Shown: positions 53,365-63,900, counted from the stretch's first letter. The stretch: 64,000 nt of DNA from JACMQX01 sp044225675 (GCA_044225675.1 JBGAIH010000018.1:1-64000), one strand, 5' to 3'. Made by a program: numbers and translations. The notes: generated from the letters alone by a model not told the origin.

Positions 53365-53420
53365 GAAACACGGGTTACTGCGGGGGTCGGGCCGCCTGCG
53401 GCGTTGCAACAATCCCGGTC

Positions 53421-54197
53421 ATGCCAAGCCCCGCCACGCAGCCTCTGGACAAGCGCGACTGGATCGCCGGCCTTGAAAAAGGCCTGTCCATCATCGAAAC
53501 CTTCGACGACGCCCATCCGCGCCTGACCGCGAGCCAGGCCGGCGAGCGCTGCGGCATGACGCGCACGGCAGCCCGCCGCTACCTGCTGACGCTGGCCCAC
53601 CTGGGCTACGTCACCACCGACGGCAAGCTGTTCTGGCTCACGCCGCGCGTGCTGCGCCTGGGCCAGTCCTACCTCGAGTCGGCGCGGCTGCCGCGCATCG
53701 TGCAGCCCTTTCTGCAGCGCGTGACGGCCGGCACGCAGGAGGTGGCGTACGTGAGCGTGATGGACGGCGACGAGATCGTCTACATCGCGCGCAGCGGCAT
53801 CACCACCGCGATGAACATCGGCTTCGTACTCGGCGCGCGGGTGCCGGCCCAGGTCACGGCCGCCGGCATGCTGATGCTGGCGATGCGCGACGACGCCGGC
53901 CGCGAGGACTGGCTGGCGCATCACGAGCTCAAGACCTACACCTCGTACACCATCACCAGCAAGGACCGCCTGCGCGTGGAGCTGGCCCGCATCCGCGCGC
54001 AGGGCTGGGCCATCTCGGAGCAGCAGCTGGAGCTGGGCTTTCGCGGCGTGGCCGTCCCGCTGATCGACCGGCGCGGCGACATGCTCGGCTGCCTCAACGT
54101 CACCATGCCCATGGGCCACGAAAGCAGCGAGCAGGCCGTCAACCGGACGCTGCCGGTACTGCAGGAGACGGCTCGGGCCATGCGCAACCTGATCTGA
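53421..54197 (+). CDS. IclR-family regulator, PcaU/PcaR/PobR-like
   Basis: The 258-residue protein has an N-terminal winged helix (GLEKGLSIIETF to MTRTAARRYLLTLAHLGYV) and an effector domain with VAYVSVMDGDEIVYIARS and GFRGVAVPLIDRRG. The group uses aromatic acids such as protocatechuate as effectors. I prefer ATG 53421 because it fits the family N-terminus; an in-frame ATG at 53355 falls inside the palindromic operator. It is divergent from the shikimate-dehydrogenase/liv/quiC-like operon and is its likely regulator. Confidence 0.85.
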   Translation: MPSPATQPLDKRDWIAGLEKGLSIIETFDDAHPRLTASQAGERCGMTRTAARRYLLTLAHLGYVTTDGKLFWLTPRVLRLGQSYLESARLPRIVQPFLQRVTAGTQEVAYVSVMDGDEIVYIARSGITTAMNIGFVLGARVPAQVTAAGMLMLAMRDDAGREDWLAHHELKTYTSYTITSKDRLRVELARIRAQGWAISEQQLELGFRGVAVPLIDRRGDMLGCLNVTMPMGHESSEQAVNRTLPVLQETARAMRNLI

Positions 54198-54198
54198 A

Positions 54199-54244
54199 AA
54201 TAGGGTGACTTTCTATAAGAGTTTCGATAGAAACTTGCCCTATT
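54199..54244. repeat. two-part inverted repeat after the iclR-like gene
   Basis: AATAGGG (54199-54205) pairs with CCCTATT (54238-54244), and TTTCTAT (54210-54216) pairs with ATAGAAA (54227-54233), with a small internal loop and a 10-base apex. It starts immediately after the stop codon. There is no T-tract; it may be a terminator or a binding site. Confidence 0.5.
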
Positions 54245-54403
54245 GCGCGACACGCCCTGTCGCCCGGCGAAGTCTTCAGGCGGCATCGGACCTGCAGACC
54301 TTCGTTCCGGTCGCCCCGCTGGATGAAATTCCGGCGAAGGCGGTCTGTGCGTCGGGAGCCAGCTACCGCGCGGCGCAGGAGCGCCGCATCTGAGCCGCAG
54401 ACC

Positions 54404-54679
54404 TCAGGGGCGTCGGGGCCGCGAGGCCCTGTCGACCTTGCGCCAGTAGGCGAACTCCTCCTCGTGCACTTCGAAGTCGAGGTCCGACACCCGCGCCTGC
54501 ATGCGCTCCTGCGCCGCTGCGACGCCCCGGTTGTAGATGCTCGGCCCGATCTCCTCCAGAAAAAAGCCGAGCAGCCCGCCTGCGGCAATGTTGCCGATCC
54601 GGCCCTCCATGTGCTCTTCGAAGTAGCGCTGGATGGACAGGATGGCCTGCTCGCGGTCTTCCTTGCTCAGTTCGATCAT
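54404..54679 (-). CDS. DUF2164 family protein
   Basis: The 91-residue protein begins MIELSKEDREQAILSIQRYF and contains IGNIAAGGLLGFFLEEIGP and a C-terminal acidic YW motif, matching DUF2164. No function is known to me. The start was placed at the conserved Met; the frame is open 15 codons upstream. Confidence 0.7.
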   Translation of the reverse strand: MIELSKEDREQAILSIQRYFEEHMEGRIGNIAAGGLLGFFLEEIGPSIYNRGVAAAQERMQARVSDLDFEVHEEEFAYWRKVDRASRPRRP

Positions 54680-54783
54680 GATGTGTTTCTCCCGGTCAAT
54701 GAGAAGCCGCCGCGCCGAGTTCACGCCGCATCAGCGCGTTGGGTACTTCGACGCCCCGGACGACGGGGGCGATGGAGGCATGG

Positions 54784-55143
54784 TCATGGCGAAGCCGGTT
54801 CATCGCCGGGCTCTGCCGGAGGATAGACCGTCCAGGTGGACAGGAAGTCGGGGTCCAGCACCACTTCGCCGGATCCCTTCAGCGTGTAGCGTCCCGGCGC
54901 AGCGGGTTCGAGGCGAGACAGATCGGGCGGCAGCCAGCGCTCTTCGCCGGTGCCGCTCACGCGAAGAATGAGACCTTCCTCAAGGCTGGCCCGGAGGATT
55001 TCGCCGTGGAACTGCTCCAGCCGCGTGACGTCGTCGCTTCGCGTCCGGTAGGTGACGCCGACGAGAAGGCGCTTTCCCAGCACGGCTCGGGCCTGCTCGT
55101 CGTCGAACTCGGGGGGCGGGTATGCGGAAGTGCTTTCAGTCAT
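54784..55143 (-). CDS. hypothetical protein, co-transcribed with a phosphatase-like gene
   Basis: The 119-residue soluble protein has LGKRLLVGVTYRTRSDDVT, LEQFHGEILRA and YTLKGSGEVVLDPDFLSTW. I do not recognise a family. Its ATG overlaps the stop of the phosphatase-like gene (ATGA), so the two are translationally coupled and may act together. Confidence 0.6.
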   Translation of the reverse strand: MTESTSAYPPPEFDDEQARAVLGKRLLVGVTYRTRSDDVTRLEQFHGEILRASLEEGLILRVSGTGEERWLPPDLSRLEPAAPGRYTLKGSGEVVLDPDFLSTWTVYPPAEPGDEPASP

Positions 55144-55475
55144 GGCCGGCGCCTCAGGTGCGGTGTGACGCGCGTCTTCAGGAGCGCCACCAGCGCAGGG
55201 TCCATGAAGCGGTAGTTGTCCTGGATGTCGAGCGAGATCACACGCTTGCCGCCCAGATGCGTCTTGAAGGCGGCGGACAGCCTGGCCTTGTGCGCCTTCT
55301 CCATGACGAAGATCAGTTCGGCCCAGTCAAGCAGATCGGCCGAGACCGGGACCTCCGAGTCGCTGCTCAGGCCGGCCGAGGCGCAGGCCAGGGCAGGGTC
55401 ATCCGCGAACACCTGCTCGGCGGTCGGGCTGCGCCACTGGTTCTTGCCGCAGATGAAAAGAACTCGCAAGGTCAT
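55140..55475 (-). CDS. low-molecular-weight protein tyrosine phosphatase-like protein
   Basis: The 111-residue protein carries a P-loop-like CGKNQWRSPTAEQVF (Cys-x5-Arg-Ser) near its start, as in LMW phosphatases, and a later WAELIFVMEKAHKARL segment. It is shorter than classical LMW-PTPs (about 150). It belongs to the small predicted-phosphatase group; activity is not certain. Confidence 0.65.
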   Translation of the reverse strand: MTLRVLFICGKNQWRSPTAEQVFADDPALACASAGLSSDSEVPVSADLLDWAELIFVMEKAHKARLSAAFKTHLGGKRVISLDIQDNYRFMDPALVALLKTRVTPHLRRRP

Positions 55476-55556
55476 GCGCCGGTCGGATTTCGTCGACTTT
55501 CATCTTATCCGCATCCGGTCCGCACGCCGCCTGACGGCGCTCACGCGAACGACCCC

Positions 55557-57569
55557 TCACCCCACTCGTGCCGCCCGCCTGCGGCTGAGCACGACCCCCG
55601 ACACCACGATCACGAGAGCCAGGAGCTGCGCGCCCAGCCCCTGCGCCGTCGGGTGGATGCCCAGCAGCGGCACGCGGATGAAGGGCACGGCCTGCGCGCC
55701 CACCACACCGGCCTCCTGCAGCGCGGCGATGCCGTTGCCCGCGAAGACCACGGCCATCAGCGCGAGCAGGCCCGAGGTCCAGGCAAAGAACGGGCCGATG
55801 GGCAGCCGCACGCTGTACCGGAGGATGGCGCCCCCCAGCAGCGCAAGCAGCACCGCCGCCGCCGCGATGCCGCCCAGCACCGCGCCCTGCCCTTCGGGGC
55901 CGGCCTGGGCCCACAGGGTCTCGTAGAACAGGATGATCTCGAACAGCTCGCGGTACACCGCGAGGAACGAGATGCCGGCCATGGCCCACAGCGTGCCCTT
56001 GCCGAGCGCCGACGTGACCTGGTCCTTGATGAAGCTGTTCCAGGCCTGGGCGTAGGACTTGCTGTGCAGCCAGTAGCCGACGTACAGCAGCATGGCGGCC
56101 GCGATGAGCGCGGTCACACCCTCGGTGAGTTCGCGGTTGGCGCCCGAGATGCCGATGACGTAGCGCGCCACGGCCCAGGTCACGGCGCCCAGCGCGAGCG
56201 CTGCGATCCAGCCGGCGTGGACCCAGGGCAGCGCGTCACGCCGCCCGGTCCTGCGCACGAAGGCCACGATCGCAGCCAGCACGAGGATGGCCTCCAGGCC
56301 CTCGCGCAGCAGGATGAGCAGCGAACTGACGAAGGCTGTGGCGGGCGAGAGTCCGCCGCCCGAGAGCTTCTCCTGTGCGGTGTCGAGCAGGCCGCCCACC
56401 GCGTCGATGCGTGCAGCGACCGCGTCCACCGGCTGGCCGTCGGCAATGGCGGCGCGCAGCGCCATCATCTGCTGCTCGATCTGCGCGCGCAGCGGCGCAT
56501 CGACGTTGTCGAGCGCCGACTCGACCCGCTCGAAGCCTTCGAGGTAGGCCGAGATCGCCAGCTGGCGCGCGCCTTCGCGGTCGCCCGCGCGCAGCGTGGT
56601 CAGCGCCTCGGCCAGCCGCGCCCGCGTGAACTCGAGCGGCGCAGGCGCCGCCGCCTGGATCGCCTCGGGGTGGGCCGTCAGCCAGGCCCGCACCGGGTCC
56701 AGCTCGGGCTGGCGCGCCAGCACCTCGCCGGGCGTGGCGGTGACGAGCGCCTTGTAGCTGCCGAGTTCGGCGCGGCCCGTGCCGGCCTTCCACGCGGCTT
56801 CGCCCCGGGCCAGGGCGGCCGGCGTGGCGCGCAGGCCGCTCACGAAGAAGGCCAGGGCCCACTTGTCGGCCTCGCTGATCCCGGTCCAGGCTTTCATGGG
56901 CGTGCCGCCCACGCCGAGCGCGATGGTGTTGTACAGGCCATAGATGCTGCGCTGCCTCATGCGCTCTTCATCGTGGAAGTTGCTGGGCGCCGGCTCCATG
57001 CCGCGCGCGGCGGGCCCGTCGCCCAGGCCCTTGTCGCCATGGCATGCGGCGCAGTTCGCCGCGAACAGGCGCGCGCCCGCGGCCAGGTCCGGCGCGGCCT
57101 TGGGCGCGACAGCCAGCCGGTAGACGCGGATGACGTCGGCCCGCACGGCACCGGCCAGCGCCGCCACCTCGTCGCCCGGCGCCTTCGCCTCGATGCGGGC
57201 CAACAGCTGCCGCGCGCGCGCGATCAGAGACTCCTGCCCCGCCGTCGCCGGCAGCTGCGCCAGCAGCGCGACGGCCTGCGCGGCGAATTCCTTCTGCTCC
57301 TCGTATTCGGAGGCGTTGAGCACCTGGCCGTTCTTGACGAAACCCGGGTAGTCCACGCCGACGTAGTCGAGCATGTGGACCACGGTCTGGGCCTTCTGCT
57401 CGTCGGCGGGCGACGCCTGCGCCGGCGCGCCCACCAGCAGGGCGAGCATCGCGGCCACGGCCGCGCCGCGCCAATCGGCGAGCAGGCCACGCCAACCGGC
57501 GGACATGCCGCAGCGCGCCGGCTTCAGCAGCGACAGGGAAAGAACACTCAGGAATCGGCAACTAGGCAT
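55557..57569 (-). CDS. cytochrome c-FTR1 fusion, iron permease
   Basis: The 670-residue protein has a signal sequence, a cytochrome c domain with CAACH near residue 180 (heme attachment), a helical linker, and a C-terminal FTR1 permease with about seven membrane segments including REGLEAIL and RELFEIILF, the two REGLE-type iron motifs. It probably takes up iron through the inner membrane with electron transfer from the heme domain. ATG 57569 has GGGGA about 5 bases upstream; TTG 57587 is an alternative. It appears to be a single-gene unit. Confidence 0.82.
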   Translation of the reverse strand: MPSCRFLSVLSLSLLKPARCGMSAGWRGLLADWRGAAVAAMLALLVGAPAQASPADEQKAQTVVHMLDYVGVDYPGFVKNGQVLNASEYEEQKEFAAQAVALLAQLPATAGQESLIARARQLLARIEAKAPGDEVAALAGAVRADVIRVYRLAVAPKAAPDLAAGARLFAANCAACHGDKGLGDGPAARGMEPAPSNFHDEERMRQRSIYGLYNTIALGVGGTPMKAWTGISEADKWALAFFVSGLRATPAALARGEAAWKAGTGRAELGSYKALVTATPGEVLARQPELDPVRAWLTAHPEAIQAAAPAPLEFTRARLAEALTTLRAGDREGARQLAISAYLEGFERVESALDNVDAPLRAQIEQQMMALRAAIADGQPVDAVAARIDAVGGLLDTAQEKLSGGGLSPATAFVSSLLILLREGLEAILVLAAIVAFVRRTGRRDALPWVHAGWIAALALGAVTWAVARYVIGISGANRELTEGVTALIAAAMLLYVGYWLHSKSYAQAWNSFIKDQVTSALGKGTLWAMAGISFLAVYRELFEIILFYETLWAQAGPEGQGAVLGGIAAAAVLLALLGGAILRYSVRLPIGPFFAWTSGLLALMAVVFAGNGIAALQEAGVVGAQAVPFIRVPLLGIHPTAQGLGAQLLALVIVVSGVVLSRRRAARVG

Positions 57570-57896
57570 GAACCAGTCCCCAGGCAAAACGCGACGGAAT
57601 CACAGCGACGGAAGGGAGGGGCTGGCTCGTCCGGCGCCGCGTGCCTGGCAGAAGGCTGCGCGCGGGAACTGGCTTGCAGACCCAAATTCTATCGACGGGC
57701 CCGCGCGGCTGCTTGAGGCAGGTCAGTCTCCATGCAGGCAGCGCGCCCTGGGTGCATGGCCTGGGTGTGTGGCCTGGGCGAACTCGACCTTGGCGTCAGC
57801 AAAGGCATGGCGGCTGTCCCAAGCCTTGGTGAATTTGTCGCAGAGACCATCGGCACGCCAGGCCCGCCCCTGCACGACAATGGTCCGGCCGCTGCC

Positions 57897-58781
57897 ATGC
57901 AAACCCGCCATTTCGTCCAGCTCATCGCCATGTCCGCCCTGTGGGGCGCGTCGTTTCCGTTTCTGCGCATCGCCAGTCCGGCGCTCGGCCCGTGGCTCAC
58001 GGCGGGGTTGCGCTGCGCCCTGGCGGCGCTCACGCTGTCGCTGCTGATGCACTGGCTGCGCAACCGCTGGCCGCCGCGCAGCGCCTGGCCCCGGCTGGCC
58101 TGGCTGAGCATGCTGACGGTGGTGCTGCCCTTCGTGCTGTTCAACTGGGCGGCGCTCGTCCTGCCTGCGGGCTACTCGGCCGTGCTCAATGCCACCGCGC
58201 CACTCTTCGGCGTCATCGCCGCGGCGCTGGCGCGCGAGGAGCAGCTCACCGGACGCCGGCTGCTCGGCTGCGCGCTCGGCTTCATCGGCGTGACGCTGCT
58301 GGTGCGGCTCGGGCCGGTGGCCGTGACGCGCGAGGTGGTCCTGGCGGCGCTGGCCTGCGTGGTCGCGGCTGGCTGCTACGGCTTCGGTGCCGTTCTCATG
58401 AAGCGGGCCACGCTGGCCCACGAGCCGCTGCCTTCGTCGGCCGTGGTGCATGTGGCGGCGGCGCTCATCCTGCTGGCGCCTGCCGGCGCCGCCCTCCCGT
58501 CGGCGCAGCCCACACCGGCCGCCCTGCTGGCCATCGGCGTGCTGGGCATCGTCACCTCGGGCTTCATGTACTGGATCAGCATGCGGCTGATGCGGGTGAT
58601 CCCGGCCAGCGCGGCCACGTCGTCGGCCTTCATGATCCCGCTGTTCGGCGTAACATGGGGCGGCCTGTTCCTCGGCGAGCCGGTCACCGCCGGCATGCTG
58701 CCGGGCTGCCTGCTCGTGCTCGCGGCCATGGCACTGGTCACGGGCTTCAACCCGTTCAAGGCCGCGCCGCCGGAGCCTTGA
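57897..58781 (+). CDS. EamA/DMT-family transporter
   Basis: The 294-residue protein has ten predicted membrane segments in two EamA repeats. The first starts LIAMSALWGASFPFLRIA; the second contains YGFGAVLMKRATLA and FMIPLFGVTWGGLFLGE. This is a typical metabolite exporter layout. The start was set at MQTRHF because the open frame upstream has no membrane or EamA character. Confidence 0.8.
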   Translation: MQTRHFVQLIAMSALWGASFPFLRIASPALGPWLTAGLRCALAALTLSLLMHWLRNRWPPRSAWPRLAWLSMLTVVLPFVLFNWAALVLPAGYSAVLNATAPLFGVIAAALAREEQLTGRRLLGCALGFIGVTLLVRLGPVAVTREVVLAALACVVAAGCYGFGAVLMKRATLAHEPLPSSAVVHVAAALILLAPAGAALPSAQPTPAALLAIGVLGIVTSGFMYWISMRLMRVIPASAATSSAFMIPLFGVTWGGLFLGEPVTAGMLPGCLLVLAAMALVTGFNPFKAAPPEP

Positions 58782-58992
58782 CCTTGCGGGCGCGGCGCCC
58801 GTCACGGGTGCCTGAACGAACGCCGGCGCAGCCTGCGCGCCCGGGGACTTGCACGCCCCGCCGTACCGGCCGCAGCAGATTGGCGGAAAATAGGCGACCT
58901 CGCGGCTTCGGCACCCACCGGCCCGGCCGCCCGGCTCCAGCGGCGCCTCGCCCGCTGCCGCGTCCGACACCGCCCCCCTACAGACACCGCCC

Positions 58993-59562
58993 ATGCCCCT
59001 GCCTCCTTCCGCTCCCCGCCAGCACTGGCACACCCGCACCGTCCACTTCATGGGCTACAAGCGCGACGACGGCCTGTGGGACATCGAGGGCGAACTGCTC
59101 GACACCAAGCCGCGCGAGATCCACACGCCCGAGAAGGGTGCCCTGCCGCCGGGCACGCCGATCCACCACATGCGGGCCCGCATCACCATCGACAGCGAGC
59201 TGACGGTCGTCGCGATCGCGGCCTGCATGGAAAGTACGCCGTTCCCCGAATGCCAGGGCGCGCTGGCGCACCTGCAGCAGCTCGTCGGCGTCAAGGCCTC
59301 GTCAGGCTGGCGCCAGGCCATCCACGCCTGCATGGGCCGCACCGAGGGCTGCACCCACATGCGCGAGCTGATCCTCAATCTGGGCACGGCCGCCTACCAG
59401 ACCCTCGCCGGCCCCAAGCCCCGCCTGCCGGGCGAGCCCGTGCCGCTCAAGCCGCCGGCCCACATGGGCCAGTGCATCGCCTGGGACTTCGACGGCCCGG
59501 TGATGCAGCGCCATCGGCCGGAGTTCTTCGGCTGGCGCAAGCCCGAGACAAGCGGCGGCTGA
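58993..59562 (+). CDS. DUF2889 domain protein
   Basis: The 189-residue protein has HTRTVHFMGYKRDDGLWDIE, HHMRARITIDSELTV and GCTHMRELI, matching DUF2889. Conserved His and Cys residues hint at metal binding. No function is known to me. Convergent with the MFS gene downstream. Confidence 0.72.
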   Translation: MPLPPSAPRQHWHTRTVHFMGYKRDDGLWDIEGELLDTKPREIHTPEKGALPPGTPIHHMRARITIDSELTVVAIAACMESTPFPECQGALAHLQQLVGVKASSGWRQAIHACMGRTEGCTHMRELILNLGTAAYQTLAGPKPRLPGEPVPLKPPAHMGQCIAWDFDGPVMQRHRPEFFGWRKPETSGG

Positions 59563-59647
59563 ACGCGAGCGCGGACGGCTGCGGCGGCCTCGCCTTCCGG
59601 CGACAGGAGCTGGCTCCCGAGCCATGCCGGCCTGCCTTGCGGCAACG

Positions 59648-59705
59648 GACGGGCCCGTCCTCCGGCGGCAGACAGGCTCCACTTCCGGCGACAGACGGGG
59701 CCGTC
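59648..59705. repeat. repeated GACGGGSCCGTC palindromes between convergent genes
   Basis: GACGGGCCCGTC (59648-59659, perfect palindrome) and GACGGGGCCGTC (59694-59705) lie 46 bases apart, with CTTCCGGCGACAG also recurring around 59600 and 59682. They may act as a bidirectional terminator between the DUF2889 and MFS genes. Confidence 0.35.
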
Positions 59706-59706
59706 T

Positions 59707-60897
59707 TCAAGCGGGCAGCAGGCGCCGCTCCAGCCACCACCCCCGCCAGGCGCACAGCGTGGCCAGCGTCGCCAGCGCGGCCGCCACGCCGAACATCAGC
59801 CGCAGCCCGAAGTGCTCGGCAAAGGCGCCGCCGGCCAGCACGCCCAGCGTGCCGCCGAGGCCGTAGCCGATCACGGTGAACAGGGCCTGGCCGCGACCGC
59901 GCAAGCGGCCCGGAAAGTGCTGCGACACCATCGCGATGCAGGCCGTGTGATGCGCGGCGAAGGTCAGCGCATGCAGCACCTGGGCCACCACCAGCACCCA
60001 CAGCCACTGGGCCAGCCCACCCGTCAGGGCCATGCGCAGGGCCGTCACCGCGCCGCACAGCGTGAGCCACGCGCCCATGCTCAGGGCGCCCACGAGCCTG
60101 CCCTGCACGAAGAACCAGCCGATCTCCACCACCACCGACACCGCCCACAGCACGCCGATCATGGTCTTGCTGTAGCCCAGCGCGTCCAGGTAGAGCGAGA
60201 GGAAGGCATAGATCGCGAAGTGCGACATGATGTGGAAGAACAGCGACGCGAGGAACCAGCGCACCGGCGGCTGGCGCAGCACGTCGCCGAGCGGTGCGGC
60301 GGCCTCGTGGCTGGCATGCGGCGGCTCGCGCATGTCGGGCAGGCGCAGCGTGCACACCAGCAGCAGCACGAGCGTGACGCCCGTCCATGCCGGAAAGTGC
60401 CGCATGCCGAACGCCTCGAACCACGCCCCTGCAATGAACACCGTGACCAGGAAGCCCGCCGAACCCCAGAGGCGCACGCGGCCGTAGCGCCCCCAGTCGC
60501 CCGCCACCAGATGGGCCATGGCGGCTTCGGTCAGCGGCATCATGGAGCTGGTCTGCAGGAACAGCACGAACAGCACGAGGCCGATCCACACCGGCCCGCC
60601 GTTCCACCACAGCCCGGCCGAGGCCACGAGCGCCACCACCGCGCCCAGGCGCAGCAGCCGCACGCGCTCGCCGGTGTGGTCGCTGATCCAGCCCCAGACG
60701 TAGGGCGCAAAGGTGCGAGTGAACGACTGCGCCGAGGTCAGCAGGCTGATGACGAAGATCGGAAACCCCAGCTCCTTGAGCCACAGCGGCAGGTAGGGGT
60801 TGAAGAAGCCGATGTGCGCGAAGTAACTCGCAGACAGGGCGGCAAAGGGCACGAGCTGGCGGCCGGGGCCGCCCGAGGAGGAGGATGAAGACTGCAA
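59707..60897 (-). CDS. MFS transporter, HcaT/LacY-like (MFS_1-like)
   Basis: The 396-residue protein has twelve membrane segments, with FAALSASYFAHIGFFNPYLPLWL at the start (given in part: FFNPYLPLWLKELG), RTFAPYVWGWISDHTGER in the 2-3 loop, and YGRVRLWGSAGFL. This matches the 3-phenylpropionate-permease group. The first 12 residues are a Ser-rich tail. Substrate unknown. Confidence 0.78.
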   Translation of the reverse strand: MQSSSSSSGGPGRQLVPFAALSASYFAHIGFFNPYLPLWLKELGFPIFVISLLTSAQSFTRTFAPYVWGWISDHTGERVRLLRLGAVVALVASAGLWWNGGPVWIGLVLFVLFLQTSSMMPLTEAAMAHLVAGDWGRYGRVRLWGSAGFLVTVFIAGAWFEAFGMRHFPAWTGVTLVLLLVCTLRLPDMREPPHASHEAAAPLGDVLRQPPVRWFLASLFFHIMSHFAIYAFLSLYLDALGYSKTMIGVLWAVSVVVEIGWFFVQGRLVGALSMGAWLTLCGAVTALRMALTGGLAQWLWVLVVAQVLHALTFAAHHTACIAMVSQHFPGRLRGRGQALFTVIGYGLGGTLGVLAGGAFAEHFGLRLMFGVAAALATLATLCAWRGWWLERRLLPA

Positions 60898-60967
60898 GGA
60901 GCGCGGCCGGGCAGTGACAGGCGCCCGTGCCGCATCCGGCAGTCTACCCCGGCCCGATGCGCGCCGT

Positions 60968-63900
60968 TCAGGCGAGCAGCCCGGCCTTCAGCGCCTGCCA
61001 GCGCGGCCGCGCCTTGTCGAGGCTGGCCTGCTTGACGTGGCCGTAGCCGCGGATGCTCATGGGCAACTGGGCCAGCTCGATGGCGGCGTCAAGCCGGCCG
61101 GCATCCAGCCGGGCCAGCACCTGCTCGATGTCGGCCATGAACTCGGCCGGCAGCGCCCGCTCGGTGCGGCGCTCCTCGGTGCGGCCAAACGGATCGAGCG
61201 CCGTGCCGCGCAGGAACTTCAGCCGCGCGAGCACTTGGAAGGCCGTGCCCATCCAGGGTCCGAAGCGCCGCTTCTTCGGCACGCCGTGGGCGTCAGCCCC
61301 CAGCGTGGGCGGCGCCAGGTGGTAGGCCAGCTTGTAGTCACCCTCGAACTGCGCGGCAATGGCCTGCTTCATTGACGGGTCGGTGTGCAGGCGCGCGACT
61401 TCGTATTCGTCCTTGTAGGCCATGAGCTTGAACAGGCTTTTGGCGACGGCCCGCGACAGGCGGTCGCCGCGGCCGAGCGCGGCCTCGGCGGCGCGCACCT
61501 TCTCGACGAAATCCGTGTAGCGGGCCGCATAGGCGCTGTCCTGGTAGGCCGTGAGGAACTCGGCGCGCTTGCGCACGAGTCCGGCCAGGGTCTCGGGCGG
61601 CGTGACCTGCACCACCGCCTCGCGCGTGGCCTCGCGCCGCACGCGCGGCAGGTCGATGGCCGCAAGACGGCCCCACTGGAAGGCCTGCAGGTTGGCCTTG
61701 ACGGCCGTGCCATTGAGCTCGATGGCGCGGCGCAGCGCGGCCAGCGACAGCGGCACCGCGCCCTTCTGCCAGGCAAAGCCCAGCATCATGATGTTGGCGC
61801 CGATGGAGTCGCCCATCAGGCCCTTGGCCAGCTCGGTGGCGTTGATGAACTCGGCGCGGCCGCCCGTGGCCTCGGCGATCAGCTCGCGCGTCTGCGCGCC
61901 GGGGAAAGCCCAGTTCGCGTCCTTGGTGAACTGCCCGGCGGGCTGCTCATGGCTGTTGATGAGCGCCAGCGTGCGGCCGGGCCGCGTCTTGGCCACGGCC
62001 TCGGCCGAGCCGGCGGTGAGCAGGTCGCAGCCGAGCAGCAGGTCGCTCTCGCCCGTGGCGATGCGCTGCGCATGCAGCACGTCGGGGCTGGCCGCCAGCC
62101 GAACGTGGCAGGTGACCGAGCCATTCTTCTGGCTCATGCCCGTCATGTCGAGCACGCTCACGCCCTTGCCTTCGAGGTGCGCCGCCATGCCCAGCAGCGC
62201 GCCAAGCGTGATGACGCCCGTGCCGCCGACGCCGGTGATGAAGATGTTGAACGGCCGGGGCAGCAACGCCGCCTCGGGCGTGAGCACCGGCGGCGGCAGC
62301 TCGTCAGGCGCGACCGGCGGCTTGGGGCCCGCGCCCTTGCGCAGCTTGCCGCCCTCGACCGACACGAAGCTCGGGCAGAAACCCTTCACGCAGGAGAAGT
62401 CGAGGTTGCAGCTGGCCTGGTCGATGGTGCGCTTGCGGCCGAACTCGGTTTCCAGCGGCAGGATCGAGGTGCAGTTGGACTGCGCGCCGCAGTCGCCACA
62501 GCCTTCGCAGACCAGCTCGTTGATCACGAGGCGCCGGTCGGGGGTGGGGAACTCGTTGCGCTTGCGGCGGCGGCGCTTCTCGGCGGCGCAGGTCTGGTCG
62601 TAGATGATGACGCTCACGCCCGGCACCTCGCGCAGCTCGCGCTGCACGTCGTCCAGCCGGTCGCGGTGGTGGATGGTGGCGCCGGCCGGCAGGCGCGCCC
62701 GGTCGGTGTAGAGCGACGGATCCTCGGCCACGATGGCCAGCCGCTTGACGCCTTCGGCCGCCAGCTGCGCGGCGATGCGCCAGACGTCGAGCTGGCCGTC
62801 CACCGGCTGGCCGCCCGTCATGGCGACCGCGTCGTTGTAGAGAATCTTGTAGGTGATGTTCACCGGCAGCGTCCGGTTCGCCGCGATGGCCGCGCGGATC
62901 GCGAGATAGCCGGAGTGGAAGTAGGTGCCATCGCCCAGGTTGGCGAACACATGCGGAATGTCGGTGAACGCCGCCGCGCCGATCCACGGCGCGCCCTCGC
63001 CGCCCATCTGCGTGGTGAGCTTGTTGAACTCGGGATAGATGGCCGTGGCCATCACATGGCAGCCGATGCCGGCGAGCGCCAGGCTGCCTTCGGGCACGCG
63101 GGTGCTGGTGTTGTGCGGGCAGCCCGAACAGTACCAGGCCGGACGCGGCGGCGTGCTGATCGCCTTGGTCAGCACCGCGTCCTTGGCATCCAGGAAGGCC
63201 AGCCGCTCCTTGATGAGGTCCATGGTCGGCGTCTCGATGCCCAGGCGCATGATGCGCGAGGCGATCACGCGCGCCACCAGCGCCACCGGGAAGTCGGCCC
63301 TGGACGGCAGCAGCCAGTCGCCGCGGCCGCGCGGGTTGTGCACATCCCACTCGCCCTTCTCGTCGAACTTGCCGATCACGCGCGGGCGCACGTCCTCGCG
63401 CCAGTTGTACAGCTGCTCCTTGAGCTGGTACTCGACCATCTGGCGCTTTTCCTCGACCACGAGGATCTCGTCGAGTCCGCGCGCGAACTCACGGATGCCT
63501 TCGGGCTCCAGCGGCCAGGGCATGGACACCTTGAACAGGCGGATGCCGATCTCGCCGGCCAGCGCCTCGTCGATGCCCAGTTCCTCCAGCGCCTCCAGCA
63601 CGTCGAGGTAGCTCTTGCCCGAGGCGACGATGCCCAGGCGGGCCTGCGGCGCGTCGATGGTCACGCGGTTCAGGCGGTTCTCGCGGGCATAGGCCATGGC
63701 CGCGTAGATCTTGTAGTCCTGCATCAGCGCTTCCTGCTTGCGCGCCTGCACGCCCAGCGTGTCGGTCGACAGCCGGTTGTTGAGCCCGCCTTCGGGCATC
63801 ACGAACTCGGCCGGCAGCCGGCATTCCACGGCAAACGGATCGGCCGGGATCGACGCGCTCGACTCCACCGTGTCGGCCAGGGCCTTGAAGCCCACGACGC

